A stretch of 64,000 nt of DNA from JBBQED01 sp038320345 (lineage in GTDB: Bacteria > Bacteroidota > Bacteroidia > AKYH767-A > OLB10). Each line of letters starts with the position of its first letter. Position 1 is the stretch's first letter. The notes beneath the pieces were generated by a model. The model was given only the letters and a program-made list of their open reading frames with translations, did no database searches and was not told where the DNA came from. The translations under genes and the position numbers were made by a program. Below are positions 53,818 to 63,564 of this stretch, piece after piece. The stretch is taken from the NCBI GenBank assembly GCA_038320345.1, contig JBBQED010000006.1, positions 1 to 64,000 on the forward strand, given 5' to 3'.

Positions 53818-56800
53818 ATGAGACTTATTTACCTTACAGGATTATGCCTGTTATTCTGCTTTGCAGTATTGTTCACTGAAGCACAAACACCTGCCAACGA
53901 TAATTGTTCCTCTGCAGAATTTGTATATCTGGATGCTACTGGAAATATCTGTTTTAATTCATCCAATCAGTTTGCATCTGGTGATGGGGTTTCTAACGTT
54001 TGCGATGCTGGTGCAATACTACCACTTCCTCCCGGAGGACATGAAGTTTGGTTTACTTATATCGCAAGTGGTTCTATTAATACTATCACGATTACTCCAA
54101 CTGGTGCCAATGCTGCACAAAAAGTTTCTGTTACGGTTACAAATGGAAATTGCGCAGTGGGTGGAACCAATGTTTGTAATACTGGATTAAATCCTCCCGA
54201 TCCTGCTTCAACGGCTTTTAGTATTGCGGCAGGAACTCAAATTTGGTTTTCTGTTACTTCATTAATTGCCGACGGTGATTTTCAAGTTTGCATTAACTCA
54301 GTAACTGGATTTCTTGCTCCTGGAACCACCTGTAGCAGTTCGACTCCAATCTGTAATACATTAAATTTTAGTTGCCCAGGAAGTGCAGTGAACAGTACTT
54401 CTACTACACCTTCGTGTTTTAATTCTCCACCAAAAAGAACACTATGGTACAAGTTCACTCCAGGTACAACAGGTCCTCTTGAATTCACTGCAACTCCTAA
54501 CAATGTTGGTGGATTCCGCTGGGCATTATATGATATTACAGCAGGTTGTCCTGGTGCAGAATTAACTTGCAATGCTATATATAATCCATTACAACCGTTC
54601 GGACTTTCCTCTACCGCTGCTAATTGTACAACAACACCCTATTGTCCACCTGTAAATGTAACAGCCGGGAATACGTATGCTTTAATGGTGGATGATACTT
54701 CACAAACAAATTCTGGATTTGAATTCAATTGGACACCAGGAATTAAATTACTTCCAACGGCAGATTTTTCGGTGGATAGCACAATTGCATGCGGTACGTT
54801 AACGCTCAACATTACTAATCTCAGTACTTACAATAATAGCACAACATGGTCAGTTGATTTTGGTGATCTCTCCGCTCCCGCTACTGGAACCGGAAGTAGT
54901 TTTGTAGTTCCTCCGCATACCTTTACTGCTGGAGTGTATTTAGTAACCATGACTGTTGCACAACCAGGTGGATGTTCGAATACTTATACAAAACAAATTA
55001 CAGTTAATCCAAAACCTTCTTCGGCATGGGCGAGTTCAGGAAATGATTTTTGTTTTGATGGATCAAATCCTATCAGTGCAGATTTTACGCCTACTCTTTC
55101 TTCCTTCACTGCAATATATGATTGGTCGTATCCAGGAAATAATGGTGTAGTAGGAATAGGAATTGGCTCCAATACTGTTTACTGGAATATTGCAGGAACA
55201 ATTCCCGTTTCATTGGTGATTACAGAGAATGGTTGTGTGTCGGATACCACCAAAGGTAATATCAGGATTCACGTAGTTCCCGCTTCAACATTTGACTTAC
55301 CGGATACTGTTTGTACAGGACAAACAGTTACAGTTCAATATACGGGCACTGCATCTTCAGCAGCAATTTTTGCATGGACTTATGGAACAGGAACAACATC
55401 TAATGTTACAAATCAGAGTTTTGATATTGTTTGGAACGCTGCAACTACTGATCAAATAACACTTGCAGTTCAGGATAGTGGATGTCTTTCCTTTCCGACA
55501 GCGATAAACACAACGGTATTCACTACTCCATCAATAAATGTTCTGGCACCTGTTAGAACTTGTGTAGGAGATACGATAACGGTAAGTCCTTTAGCCAATG
55601 GACCCGCTAACTTAACCTATAACTGGACCTTCTTTAATTCATCTTTGATTGGCGGCAATGCTGTAGATGCGAGTACAGGAACATTCACTTTCCCTACAGC
55701 AGGATCAGCGTATTGGAAAGGGACTGCAGTATCCGCAGAAGGATGTGCTTCTAATTCCGACTCCGTTGCATTTACAGTTTACCCTACTCCAACTTCTACC
55801 TTCACAGCATCACCCAAACAAATTTGCGGGAGTGATTCATCATTGGTAGTATATACTGGCACTGGTACTGCCCTAGGAAGTTACAACTGGAATTTCGGCG
55901 GAGCAAATAGTCTCTCGGGAAATGCTGCAGGACCATATACACTTACTTTCCCCGCTGCAGGAACTTATTACTTTACACTCGCAGTAACTGAAAATCAATG
56001 TGTATCAGACACTACATTAGATTCCATCATCGTTGCAAATTATCCAATTGCTAATGCTGGAGTCGATACTTCTGGATGTTCGCTTACTGCAATAACTATT
56101 GGAAGTACTAACGTTGCCGGCTTAACGTATTCATGGACTCCCGTTAATTTCTTGAACAACACAACTGCATCGAATCCACTTATGACCGCCATTAATTTCG
56201 GAACAGAGGATACCACACTTCGATATATTGTTGCAGCTACTCAAGGTTTTTGTACGAGTTATGATACTATGTTTGCCGTTATTCATCCTCGACAACAAGC
56301 ATTTTTTATCAATCCTGATCAGCAATGTCAGCGTGAAAGTAGTTTCGACTTCATTCCTGATGGCGTAATAGTTCCGGGTGCTTCCTTCACGTGGAGCTTC
56401 GGAGCAAATGCAACTCCTGATAGTGCATTTGTGGCTAGTCCAAGCGGAATTCATTTTAATACTGCCGGAAATCAATCCGTCACACTAACTACTCAAAGTA
56501 TTGGATGTCCTGTTTCTACCTATACAGGAAGTGTTTTTGTGAAGATAAGTCCGGTGGCTATTGCGGATGCGAGTGTTACTTCCGGCTGCCCAGCGCTTAT
56601 TGTTCCTTTTACAAATCTTTCACCGGCCTTAGCAAATTCTACTTTACTCTGGGATTTCGGAAATGGAGATACATCAACAGTAAATAATCCTACATACACT
56701 TATCTCACTTCCGGAATTTATTATCCAACTCTCACTATCATTTCACAAGATACCTGCTCCACTTCTGATTCTTTAAATACACCGATTAATGTATCGCCTG

Positions 56801-57321
56801 TTCCCAACCCTACTTTCACTGCAATTCCTCCGGTGACTTATAATATTCAGCCAAATATTGTATTTGATTATCCAATTGGAAATATTAATTGCTTTTATGA
56901 TTTTGGTGATGGCACTACCGACAGCAGTTGCTATGCGACACATACTTATGCTGATACAGGTTCATACGTGGTAACCCTCATCGTGCAAAATGCGAATGGT
57001 TGTATCGATTCCTCTTCTCAAATTGTTACTGTGAAAACTTTTTATACGCTTTACATTCCCACCGCATTCACCCCAAATAAAGACTTCAAAAATGAAGAGC
57101 TGAAAATTTATTCATACGGCGTTACTGATTTTTCTATGGATGTCTTCAACCGCAGAGGACAAATTGTTTGGAGATCAGATGATGTAAATCAAACGTGGAA
57201 TGGAAATTATCTAGACACCGATACAGAATGCCCGACTGGAATATATGTGTACAAAGCTAAAATCAGAGATGCGAACTTGAAAAGACATCAAGTAACGGGG
57301 AGAATTACGATCATAAGATAA
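53818..57321 (+). CDS. Large PKD-repeat secreted protein with T9SS type B sorting domain
   Basis: 1167 residues from the ATG at 53818; a TTG 18 bases earlier only adds residues before the signal peptide. Signal peptide to about 22. PKD-like modules recur, with DFGDLS or DFGNGDTST patterns and repeated C-rich segments (for example near 315-400, 930-980, 1010-1080). The C-terminal ~85 residues with FTPNKDFKNEELKIYSYG and YVYKAKIRD match the gliding-motility-associated type B signal. Likely a cell-surface fibrous or adhesive protein. A hairpin terminator follows the stop. Confidence 0.9.
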   Translation: MRLIYLTGLCLLFCFAVLFTEAQTPANDNCSSAEFVYLDATGNICFNSSNQFASGDGVSNVCDAGAILPLPPGGHEVWFTYIASGSINTITITPTGANAAQKVSVTVTNGNCAVGGTNVCNTGLNPPDPASTAFSIAAGTQIWFSVTSLIADGDFQVCINSVTGFLAPGTTCSSSTPICNTLNFSCPGSAVNSTSTTPSCFNSPPKRTLWYKFTPGTTGPLEFTATPNNVGGFRWALYDITAGCPGAELTCNAIYNPLQPFGLSSTAANCTTTPYCPPVNVTAGNTYALMVDDTSQTNSGFEFNWTPGIKLLPTADFSVDSTIACGTLTLNITNLSTYNNSTTWSVDFGDLSAPATGTGSSFVVPPHTFTAGVYLVTMTVAQPGGCSNTYTKQITVNPKPSSAWASSGNDFCFDGSNPISADFTPTLSSFTAIYDWSYPGNNGVVGIGIGSNTVYWNIAGTIPVSLVITENGCVSDTTKGNIRIHVVPASTFDLPDTVCTGQTVTVQYTGTASSAAIFAWTYGTGTTSNVTNQSFDIVWNAATTDQITLAVQDSGCLSFPTAINTTVFTTPSINVLAPVRTCVGDTITVSPLANGPANLTYNWTFFNSSLIGGNAVDASTGTFTFPTAGSAYWKGTAVSAEGCASNSDSVAFTVYPTPTSTFTASPKQICGSDSSLVVYTGTGTALGSYNWNFGGANSLSGNAAGPYTLTFPAAGTYYFTLAVTENQCVSDTTLDSIIVANYPIANAGVDTSGCSLTAITIGSTNVAGLTYSWTPVNFLNNTTASNPLMTAINFGTEDTTLRYIVAATQGFCTSYDTMFAVIHPRQQAFFINPDQQCQRESSFDFIPDGVIVPGASFTWSFGANATPDSAFVASPSGIHFNTAGNQSVTLTTQSIGCPVSTYTGSVFVKISPVAIADASVTSGCPALIVPFTNLSPALANSTLLWDFGNGDTSTVNNPTYTYLTSGIYYPTLTIISQDTCSTSDSLNTPINVSPVPNPTFTAIPPVTYNIQPNIVFDYPIGNINCFYDFGDGTTDSSCYATHTYADTGSYVVTLIVQNANGCIDSSSQIVTVKTFYTLYIPTAFTPNKDFKNEELKIYSYGVTDFSMDVFNRRGQIVWRSDDVNQTWNGNYLDTDTECPTGIYVYKAKIRDANLKRHQVTGRITIIR

Positions 57322-57353
57322 ATGCACTGTGATTTAAGAATTGTCCATGCTTC

Positions 57354-57393
57354 ATAAACTTTGACTGATATAAAGTTTATTGTTTGCTTTTTA
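57354..57393 (+). terminator. Terminator of the PKD protein gene
   Basis: ATAAACTTT (57354-57362) pairs with AAAGTTTAT (57372-57380), nine base pairs with a nine-base loop, followed by TGTTTGCTTTTT. The stem is AT-rich, so strength is moderate. Confidence 0.5.
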
Positions 57394-57395
57394 AG

Positions 57396-57427
57396 GATGT
57401 ATTTCAATGAAGATGTATTTCAATGAA
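57396..57427 (+). repeat. Two perfect tandem copies of a 16-base unit
   Basis: GATGTATTTCAATGAA occurs at 57396-57411 and again at 57412-57427, just before the LuxR-type regulator start (57448). It might be binding sites or a recent slippage duplication. Confidence 0.6.
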
Positions 57428-57447
57428 AAAATATATTTTAGTAGGTC

Positions 57448-57915
57448 ATGTCCTTCAAATCAAACCGTACTGAAATTTTTATCTATGGGCTTTCGATGGC
57501 ACTCTTTATTGGGCTACTTAAATGGCTGGAAGCACGCTTCATCGTTTTAAATTACCGTCTCGATTTCTTTATTGGTGCCATTGCAATTGCGTTTACAGTT
57601 CTGGGTATCTGGATTGCCCATAAACTTTTAAAGCCAAAAGTAGAAACCCGAATTGTAGAAAAGGAGGTGTATATTGATCGTGAGTACCCTGAAGAAATTA
57701 ATCAGAAGGAGATTGAAAAACTCGGAATCAGTAAACGTGAACTGGAAGTGCTAATCTTAATGGCGAAGGGACACAGTAATGACGAGATCGCCGAGAAATT
57801 ATTTGTCAGTGTGAACACCATAAAAACGCATACTTCGAATATTTATCTGAAATTGGAAGTTAAACGACGTACACAAGCTATGGAAAAAGCTAAACGTTTG
57901 AATATCATATCGTAG
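57448..57915 (+). CDS. Membrane-tethered LuxR-type transcription regulator
   Basis: 155 residues. Two membrane segments (about 10-28 and 33-54) and a short linker precede a C-terminal LuxR HTH (about 88-150), with SKRELEVLILMAKGHSNDEIAEKLFVSVNTIKTHTSNIYLKL as the DNA-binding core. There is no receiver, PAS or kinase domain, so the signal would have to be sensed by the membrane part. Followed in the same direction by a DUF4199 and a VOC gene, a grouping seen in other Bacteroidota. Confidence 0.87.
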   Translation: MSFKSNRTEIFIYGLSMALFIGLLKWLEARFIVLNYRLDFFIGAIAIAFTVLGIWIAHKLLKPKVETRIVEKEVYIDREYPEEINQKEIEKLGISKRELEVLILMAKGHSNDEIAEKLFVSVNTIKTHTSNIYLKLEVKRRTQAMEKAKRLNIIS

Positions 57916-58056
57916 TCATTTTCATGCTTTCGTATGATAAACACAAACTAGCGTTAAATCACTCAAAAGTATGAATGGAATTGAGGAAATGATAACTTCT
58001 TTTGTGGTCAATAGAATAAGCAACCAACAAGAAATTAACCTCACCTCAAATTAAAG

Positions 58057-58605
58057 ATGATAAGCATGAAAAAAAACACCTTAATATACGGAAGCATTGC
58101 CGGATTAATTGTCTCCACCTTTATGGGGATTTCGATGGCTATCATGGGTTGCGACAGTGAAAATAATTCCGGGAATGGAGGGATGATCATCGGCTTCAGC
58201 GCTATGGTTGTTGCCTTCTCATTTGTTTTTGTGGGAATTAAAAATTACCGCGATAAACAAAATGGTGGAATGCTGAAATTTGGGGAAGGATTTTTATTGG
58301 GCTTTTTGATCAGCTTAGTGGCCTCTACGATGTACGTGCTAACGTGGGCGGTAGAATTTCATTTCTTCTTACCCGATTTCATGGATAAGTACGGTGCCAT
58401 GCAAATTAATCAGATGAAGGCGAGCGGAATGAAAGGCGCAGCATTAGAAACCGCCATAAAAGGAATAGAAACAGCTACTTATAATTATAAAAATAACCCG
58501 TTTTATTTTGCGATGTATACCTATTTGGAGATACTTCCAGTGGGTACAATTATCAGCTTGATCAGTGCTCTTATCCTCAAAAGAAAAGCAACTGTAAATT
58601 TATAG
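58057..58605 (+). CDS. DUF4199 membrane protein
   Basis: 182 residues with four membrane helices (about 9-30, 42-62, 75-100, 150-175) and the DUF4199 pattern of a long loop between helices 3 and 4. Function unknown. It may start at either ATG of MISMKK. It is downstream of the LuxR-type gene and 29 bases before the VOC gene, so it is probably in one unit. Confidence 0.85.
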   Translation: MISMKKNTLIYGSIAGLIVSTFMGISMAIMGCDSENNSGNGGMIIGFSAMVVAFSFVFVGIKNYRDKQNGGMLKFGEGFLLGFLISLVASTMYVLTWAVEFHFFLPDFMDKYGAMQINQMKASGMKGAALETAIKGIETATYNYKNNPFYFAMYTYLEILPVGTIISLISALILKRKATVNL

Positions 58606-58634
58606 TTTTATCAGTGTAATTTGGAAAGTAAACA

Positions 58635-59126
58635 ATGAAAAAAATAATATTCCTGACTTTAACGCTCCTAGCAACATTTGCACTTGGATATACCTTCAGT
58701 AATTTAAAAATTAACAGCACTAATCACGAAAATCAAATGAAAAAAGTAACAGGCATTGGTGGCATCTTTTTCAAATGCAAAGACCCTAATAAAATGAAAG
58801 AATGGTATAAAACTCATCTGGGATTAAATACCAATGAGTATGGGGCAACTTTTGAATGGAGAGAAGCCTCAGACTCTACTAAAGAAGGCTCTACATCATG
58901 GAGTCCTTTTTCTGAAACTACGAAATATTTTGAACCTTCTACCAAAGACTTTATGATCAACTATAGAGTGGCCGATTTGGAAGCACTAGTAAAAGAATTG
59001 AAAAATGAAGGAGTAACTATTGTAGACCAAATTGAAACATATGATTATGGAAAATTTGTTCACATCATCGACATGGAAGGAAACAAAATTGAACTTTGGG
59101 AACCTAAGGACGAATTCTTAAAATAG
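58635..59126 (+). CDS. VOC (glyoxalase-fold) protein with N-terminal hydrophobic segment
   Basis: 163 residues. The VOC domain (about 36-160) has IGGIFFKCKDPNKMKEWYKTHLG at its beginning and FVHIIDMEGNKIELWEP near the end, where His and Glu residues could bind metal. An N-terminal hydrophobic segment MKKIIFLTLTLLATFALGYTF precedes it, so the protein may be exported or membrane-anchored; a second ATG at 58737 would give a cytosolic 129-residue form. Substrate unknown. Confidence 0.8.
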   Translation: MKKIIFLTLTLLATFALGYTFSNLKINSTNHENQMKKVTGIGGIFFKCKDPNKMKEWYKTHLGLNTNEYGATFEWREASDSTKEGSTSWSPFSETTKYFEPSTKDFMINYRVADLEALVKELKNEGVTIVDQIETYDYGKFVHIIDMEGNKIELWEPKDEFLK

Positions 59127-59293
59127 TAATCCTTCAATGCAGCACTATTTGAAAAATTATTAACCTAATAAGATTTCGAGTACTTTACCTCAGTAATCCT
59201 ATTAAGTTAAGTGTTATCTATAAGAAAATGTTGTTGCTGTTTTTCTAATCGCTTTAGTTTACATTACTTTTTGCACCTATAAAATTATAGCAT

Positions 59294-59324
59294 AAAAAAA
59301 GCGGCTGAATATTATTCAGCCGCT
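59294..59324 (-). terminator. Rho-independent terminator of the 59344 lipoprotein gene
   Basis: GCGGCTGAAT (59301-59310) pairs with ATTCAGCCGC (59314-59323), loop of three; on the minus strand it is followed by seven T's (complement of the A-run at 59294-59300). Confidence 0.9.
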
Positions 59325-59343
59325 CTAAATTATAACAAACAAA

Positions 59344-60189
59344 TTATCGTAATGTAATGGTGAAAGTTACTCCGTTGATAGTAACTTTTGCAAGGTTATC
59401 ACGTGCTCCATTTACATAACTGTAATCAATATACCTAGTTGCTTTTCCTGCAGGTGTAAATTCAATAGTACCAGAAGTAAAGTGACGGAACCCAATTTCT
59501 TTTCTCAAAGGATCGCCGGCGCTAGTATTCAGTGTATAAGCTGAACCGTTTCTAGTTGTTCCACTAGATGTTCCATCAATCAGGTACACATCATCACCCC
59601 ATTGTGGAGTCAACTCACCAGCAATCCATTCTCTGGTGCGGGATGAAGTATAAGTACTAGTTCCACCACCGTATTGTGCATCCCAAATTAAAGTACCATT
59701 TACATTAATAGTGTAAGATAAATTTCCAGAACCATTGCGACCGTTATTGGTTACTGTTTTAGTACCCGTTAACTGATTGTAATTGATAAAGTAATTATTG
59801 AAGGTGATGATGTGAGTACTTCCTGAATCACGGTATGCTCCAACAAAACTTACATAAATAATTCCTCTACGGTAGTTACCATCTTTACATAAACAATCTG
59901 TAGTTCCGAAGTCAATGGTAATTAAATGTGGATTTGCAATAGTGTCAACAGTTATAGATGCACATGTAGTTGCTATTCTCTCATTCCCCAAAGTGCGATA
60001 CGATTCCAGTGATCCCGTTGCTGCTTCATCAGAAATGTTAACAACATCATTAAACGATGCATCAGCTACCGCATTGTCAATTGATGAGGTGGTGTCTACA
60101 TCGTTGTTGTCATTCTCTTTTTTACAAGCAACAAATCCTAACGTTAGTGCGGTAAATGCCAGCACACTGAATTTCATAAATGGTTTCAT
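59344..60189 (-). CDS. Lipoprotein of unknown function
   Basis: 281 residues from ATG at 60189 (the upstream in-frame ATG at 60246 adds a charged, non-signal stretch and is not preferred). Lipobox FVAC near residue 22 after MKPFMKFSVLAFTAL. The mature part is beta-rich with repeated Tyr/Thr strands and a CASITVDTIANPHLITIDFGTTDCLC segment near 97-122 carrying three Cys. Proteins of this type are common and uncharacterised in Bacteroidota. Strong terminator downstream. Confidence 0.75.
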   Translation of the reverse strand: MKPFMKFSVLAFTALTLGFVACKKENDNNDVDTTSSIDNAVADASFNDVVNISDEAATGSLESYRTLGNERIATTCASITVDTIANPHLITIDFGTTDCLCKDGNYRRGIIYVSFVGAYRDSGSTHIITFNNYFINYNQLTGTKTVTNNGRNGSGNLSYTINVNGTLIWDAQYGGGTSTYTSSRTREWIAGELTPQWGDDVYLIDGTSSGTTRNGSAYTLNTSAGDPLRKEIGFRHFTSGTIEFTPAGKATRYIDYSYVNGARDNLAKVTINGVTFTITLR

Positions 60190-60423
60190 CTTTTCTAATT
60201 TATTGTGTTTAATTGAATTTTTTTGGAAAAGCGCTCTGCTCTTCACATAACTTTCCAGATTTGGCCTTTATGACTCCATAACTTACCTGATGGTTTAATC
60301 ACCACAGCGATTTCTTCGAAGATGAAAAATTATCGGCATTTTCTTCGTGGTTATATACAGGCGTGTGTTAATAAAATACCTCATACGCATACGAATTGAA
60401 AAAGCTTCACCGTTCCTTACTTG

Positions 60424-60431
60424 TAATTTTG
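60424..60431 (+). promoter_or_regulatory. -7 promoter box TAATTTTG of the TPR/barrel operon
   Basis: Exact TAnnTTTG ending 26 bases before the ATG at 60458. Confidence 0.55.
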
Positions 60432-60457
60432 ATAGTTAATTCGCGAGCACCAGAAAG

Positions 60458-63400
60458 ATGAAGAAAATACTTTGTATATTGATAGTCAGCATAATAGCTA
60501 CTATAAGTTCAAAAGCGCAACTCACCGAGATTTACCGGGAACAAGACGCTCCTTACAAAAAAGCCTATGAGCTTTTTATCAAAGAAAAGTACAGTGCAGC
60601 TAAAGAAAGCTTCGATAACTACCTCCAAACAGGTCTTGGGACCCAACTCAACCGCATCAATGCTGAATATTATGCTGCAGTTTCTGCTTATGAGCTTTTT
60701 CATCCCGACGTTGAAAAACGCCTGAATTCATTTATTGAACTTCATCCAGAAAGCACAAAAGCGCCCCTCGCATATTTTTACTTGGGTCGTCATTATTATC
60801 GCTTGAAGCAATACCGAAATGCATTACCAGCATTTGAAAAGGCTGATGTGTATTATCTGGTGGGTGATGAGGTAGCAGAATATTATTTCAAAACAGGCTA
60901 TTGTTACTTCAATAAAAATGAAAACGAAAAAGCCGCGAAAAATTTTCATGAGATCCTAAATGTGGATTCCAAATACCAAACTGCTGCTCAATACTATTAC
61001 GGTCATATTGCGTATTCGAGTAATAATTACAAAACAGCAATTGAGTACTTCAGTAAATTGGATTCGTCTGCCACCTTCGGACCACTCGTGCCTTACTATA
61101 TTACTCAAATGTATTATGAGCAAGGTAAATATGATGAGTTGATTAAGTATGCTATTCCGATTCTAAAAAATCGTCAACCTCAAAACAGCAGTGATATCAC
61201 TCGACTGATCGCAGAAGCCTATTACCGAAAAGGTGATTATAAAAATGCTATCGAATGGTTCAATCAATACAGTGCGTTAGTTCCAGCGATAAGTCGCGAT
61301 GATGAATATAGCATTGGATATAGTAAGTATCGCGGTGGAGAATTCAAAGCTGCTATCAGTAATTTCGAAAAAGTAGTGTTGGTTCAGGATTCACTAGCAC
61401 AGAACGCATACTATCATCTGGCTGATTGTTTCTTGCAGATGAAAAATAAACAGAGTGCCAGAAATGCATTTCAGTCGGCAGCAAAATTAGATTACAATCC
61501 CCTGATCAAAGAAACTTCGCAGTTTAATTACGCTAAACTTTCTTACGAACTGAATTTTCAACCCGTAGCGATAAATGCATTCCGTGAGTTCCTGAAAAAT
61601 TATCCTAAATCAAAATATGCAGATGATGCGAATGAATTGATTGCTGGATTGTTTCTAACTACTCGTAATTACAAAGATGCTTTAGCAGCATTGGATAATA
61701 TCAAAGATAAAAATACTAAAGCCAAAGGCGCGTATCAAAAAGTAGCCTATTACCGTGGAGTAGAATTTTTTAATGATGGCGACAAAGACAAAGCCATCAA
61801 TATGTTTGAAAAAGCGATTATCAATGATGTTGATCCTAACTTAAGGGCAATGGCGATGTACTGGAAAGCAGAAACATTATACGCCCAGAAAAAATATGAG
61901 GCGGCAATTAAACAATACCGGATTTATATCTTCAATCCTGGTTCTGTAAATACTGGAATGTATAATCTGGCAAATTATAATGTAGGATATTGCAATTTTA
62001 AGTTGGCGAATTATTCAGAAGCTGCTACTTGGTTCAGGAAATACCTTGCTAAAAAATCCGATACTGAGAAGCCAACTTACGACGATGCATTGATTCGTAC
62101 TGGAGATTGTTCTTATGCTTCACGAAATTTTGATGATGCTATGGATTATTATAATCAAGCCATTCAGAATAATGCATCTTCCTCTGACTATTGCATGTTT
62201 CAAAGAGGTGTGATTCAGGGTGTACAAGGAAATTCAACGGCCAAAGCTGCTACAATGGCTAGTCTCCTGAATAAATATCCCAAATCACAATACAAAGCTG
62301 ATGCCTTGTATGAAAACGGAAAAGCGCAGATGACTTCTGGAAATAATGATATTGCATTATCTATGTTTAATCAGCTGCTGAAAGAATATCCTTCCGGTCA
62401 ATATCGTAAAAAAGCTATGCTAAACACGGGATTGATTTATTATGGCGATAAAAAAGATGAACAGGCACTCGATGTATTCAAGAAGGTAATTACTGAATTC
62501 CCTGCAACAGCAGAATCAGCAGAAGCTTTGGCGAGTGTGAAAAATATTTATGTTGCCAACGGAAAGCCAGATGATTATTTCGCATATGTGAAATCCATTC
62601 CTAATGCTAGTGTAAGTGCCGGTGCGCAAGACTCTATTACTTATGAAGCTGCTGAAACTCGCTATCTCAAAGGTGATTTTGAAGATGCTGCTAAGGATTT
62701 TGAGCGCTACCTGAGTCAGTTCCCTAACGGAAGTTACCGGATGAATGCTACCTTCTACAAAGCAGAATCTGACTTCAGAAATAAAAATGATGATGCAGCT
62801 CTTTCAGGTTATGAAAGTATCATCGCTCAAAACCAAAACATCTACACAGAAAAGTCATTGCTGAAAGCTGCAGGACTGAATTTTAAAAAGAAAAATTATT
62901 CTCAAGCCACTGAACAGTATATCAAGCTCGAACAAACAGCTGATTTACGGGATAACATTCTTGCTGCACAACAGGGATTGATGAGAAGTTATTACCAAAG
63001 TGAAAAATATGAGCAAACGATTACTTACGCTCAAAAATTACTTGCTAGTGATAAAGTATCGAATGAAACTCAAGCGGAAGCGCACTTGCTCTATGCACGA
63101 TCAGCAATGAAGAACAATGATCTTACTACCGCTAAAAAAGAATTTACTACGATCAACAAACAATCTAGTTCGGCTGGAGCGGAAGCAAAATATAATCTCG
63201 CTTATATCGAATATAAACTGGCTAATTATAAATCTGCTCAAACTAAATGTTTTGATGTAATTAATCAGGTTCCTTCCTATGATTTCTGGATTGGAAAAAG
63301 CTTCTTATTGCTTGCTGAGAATTACATCGCATTAAAAGATACTTTCCAAGCAACGCACACGCTTAAAAGTATTATCGATGGGTATGAAAAGAAAACGGAC

Positions 63401-63532
63401 GACGTAGAAGATATCAGAGCTATGGCGCAACAACGTTATGATGAAATAATAAAAGATGAAGAGCTCAATATGCTGAAACCTGAAGAACAGCCTGAAAAAG
63501 AAACTGATCTCAGCAAAGAACAACAACATTAA
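60458..63532 (+). CDS. Large tetratricopeptide repeat protein, 1024 aa
   Basis: 1024 residues. Signal peptide to about 20 (ISSKAQ), then roughly 25 TPR-like repeats across the whole length, e.g. APYKKAYELFIKEKYSAAKESFDNY near 30 and AAKDFERYLSQFPNGSYRMNATFYKAES near 748. The C-terminus is charged (EQPEKETDLSKEQQ). It is followed 32 bases later by an outer-membrane barrel gene, a pairing seen in Bacteroidota, so the two probably form one envelope complex. It is not the SprE protein by any motif I can identify. Confidence 0.88.
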   Translation: MKKILCILIVSIIATISSKAQLTEIYREQDAPYKKAYELFIKEKYSAAKESFDNYLQTGLGTQLNRINAEYYAAVSAYELFHPDVEKRLNSFIELHPESTKAPLAYFYLGRHYYRLKQYRNALPAFEKADVYYLVGDEVAEYYFKTGYCYFNKNENEKAAKNFHEILNVDSKYQTAAQYYYGHIAYSSNNYKTAIEYFSKLDSSATFGPLVPYYITQMYYEQGKYDELIKYAIPILKNRQPQNSSDITRLIAEAYYRKGDYKNAIEWFNQYSALVPAISRDDEYSIGYSKYRGGEFKAAISNFEKVVLVQDSLAQNAYYHLADCFLQMKNKQSARNAFQSAAKLDYNPLIKETSQFNYAKLSYELNFQPVAINAFREFLKNYPKSKYADDANELIAGLFLTTRNYKDALAALDNIKDKNTKAKGAYQKVAYYRGVEFFNDGDKDKAINMFEKAIINDVDPNLRAMAMYWKAETLYAQKKYEAAIKQYRIYIFNPGSVNTGMYNLANYNVGYCNFKLANYSEAATWFRKYLAKKSDTEKPTYDDALIRTGDCSYASRNFDDAMDYYNQAIQNNASSSDYCMFQRGVIQGVQGNSTAKAATMASLLNKYPKSQYKADALYENGKAQMTSGNNDIALSMFNQLLKEYPSGQYRKKAMLNTGLIYYGDKKDEQALDVFKKVITEFPATAESAEALASVKNIYVANGKPDDYFAYVKSIPNASVSAGAQDSITYEAAETRYLKGDFEDAAKDFERYLSQFPNGSYRMNATFYKAESDFRNKNDDAALSGYESIIAQNQNIYTEKSLLKAAGLNFKKKNYSQATEQYIKLEQTADLRDNILAAQQGLMRSYYQSEKYEQTITYAQKLLASDKVSNETQAEAHLLYARSAMKNNDLTTAKKEFTTINKQSSSAGAEAKYNLAYIEYKLANYKSAQTKCFDVINQVPSYDFWIGKSFLLLAENYIALKDTFQATHTLKSIIDGYEKKTDDVEDIRAMAQQRYDEIIKDEELNMLKPEEQPEKETDLSKEQQH

Positions 63533-63564
63533 TTATTCGTTCATCATCTCCTCAAATCAACAAA

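Noticed and set aside
59915..60250. Plus-strand open frame of 111 residues across the lipoprotein gene start
   Set aside because: It is antisense to a gene with a signal peptide and a terminator, with no ribosome-binding site of its own.
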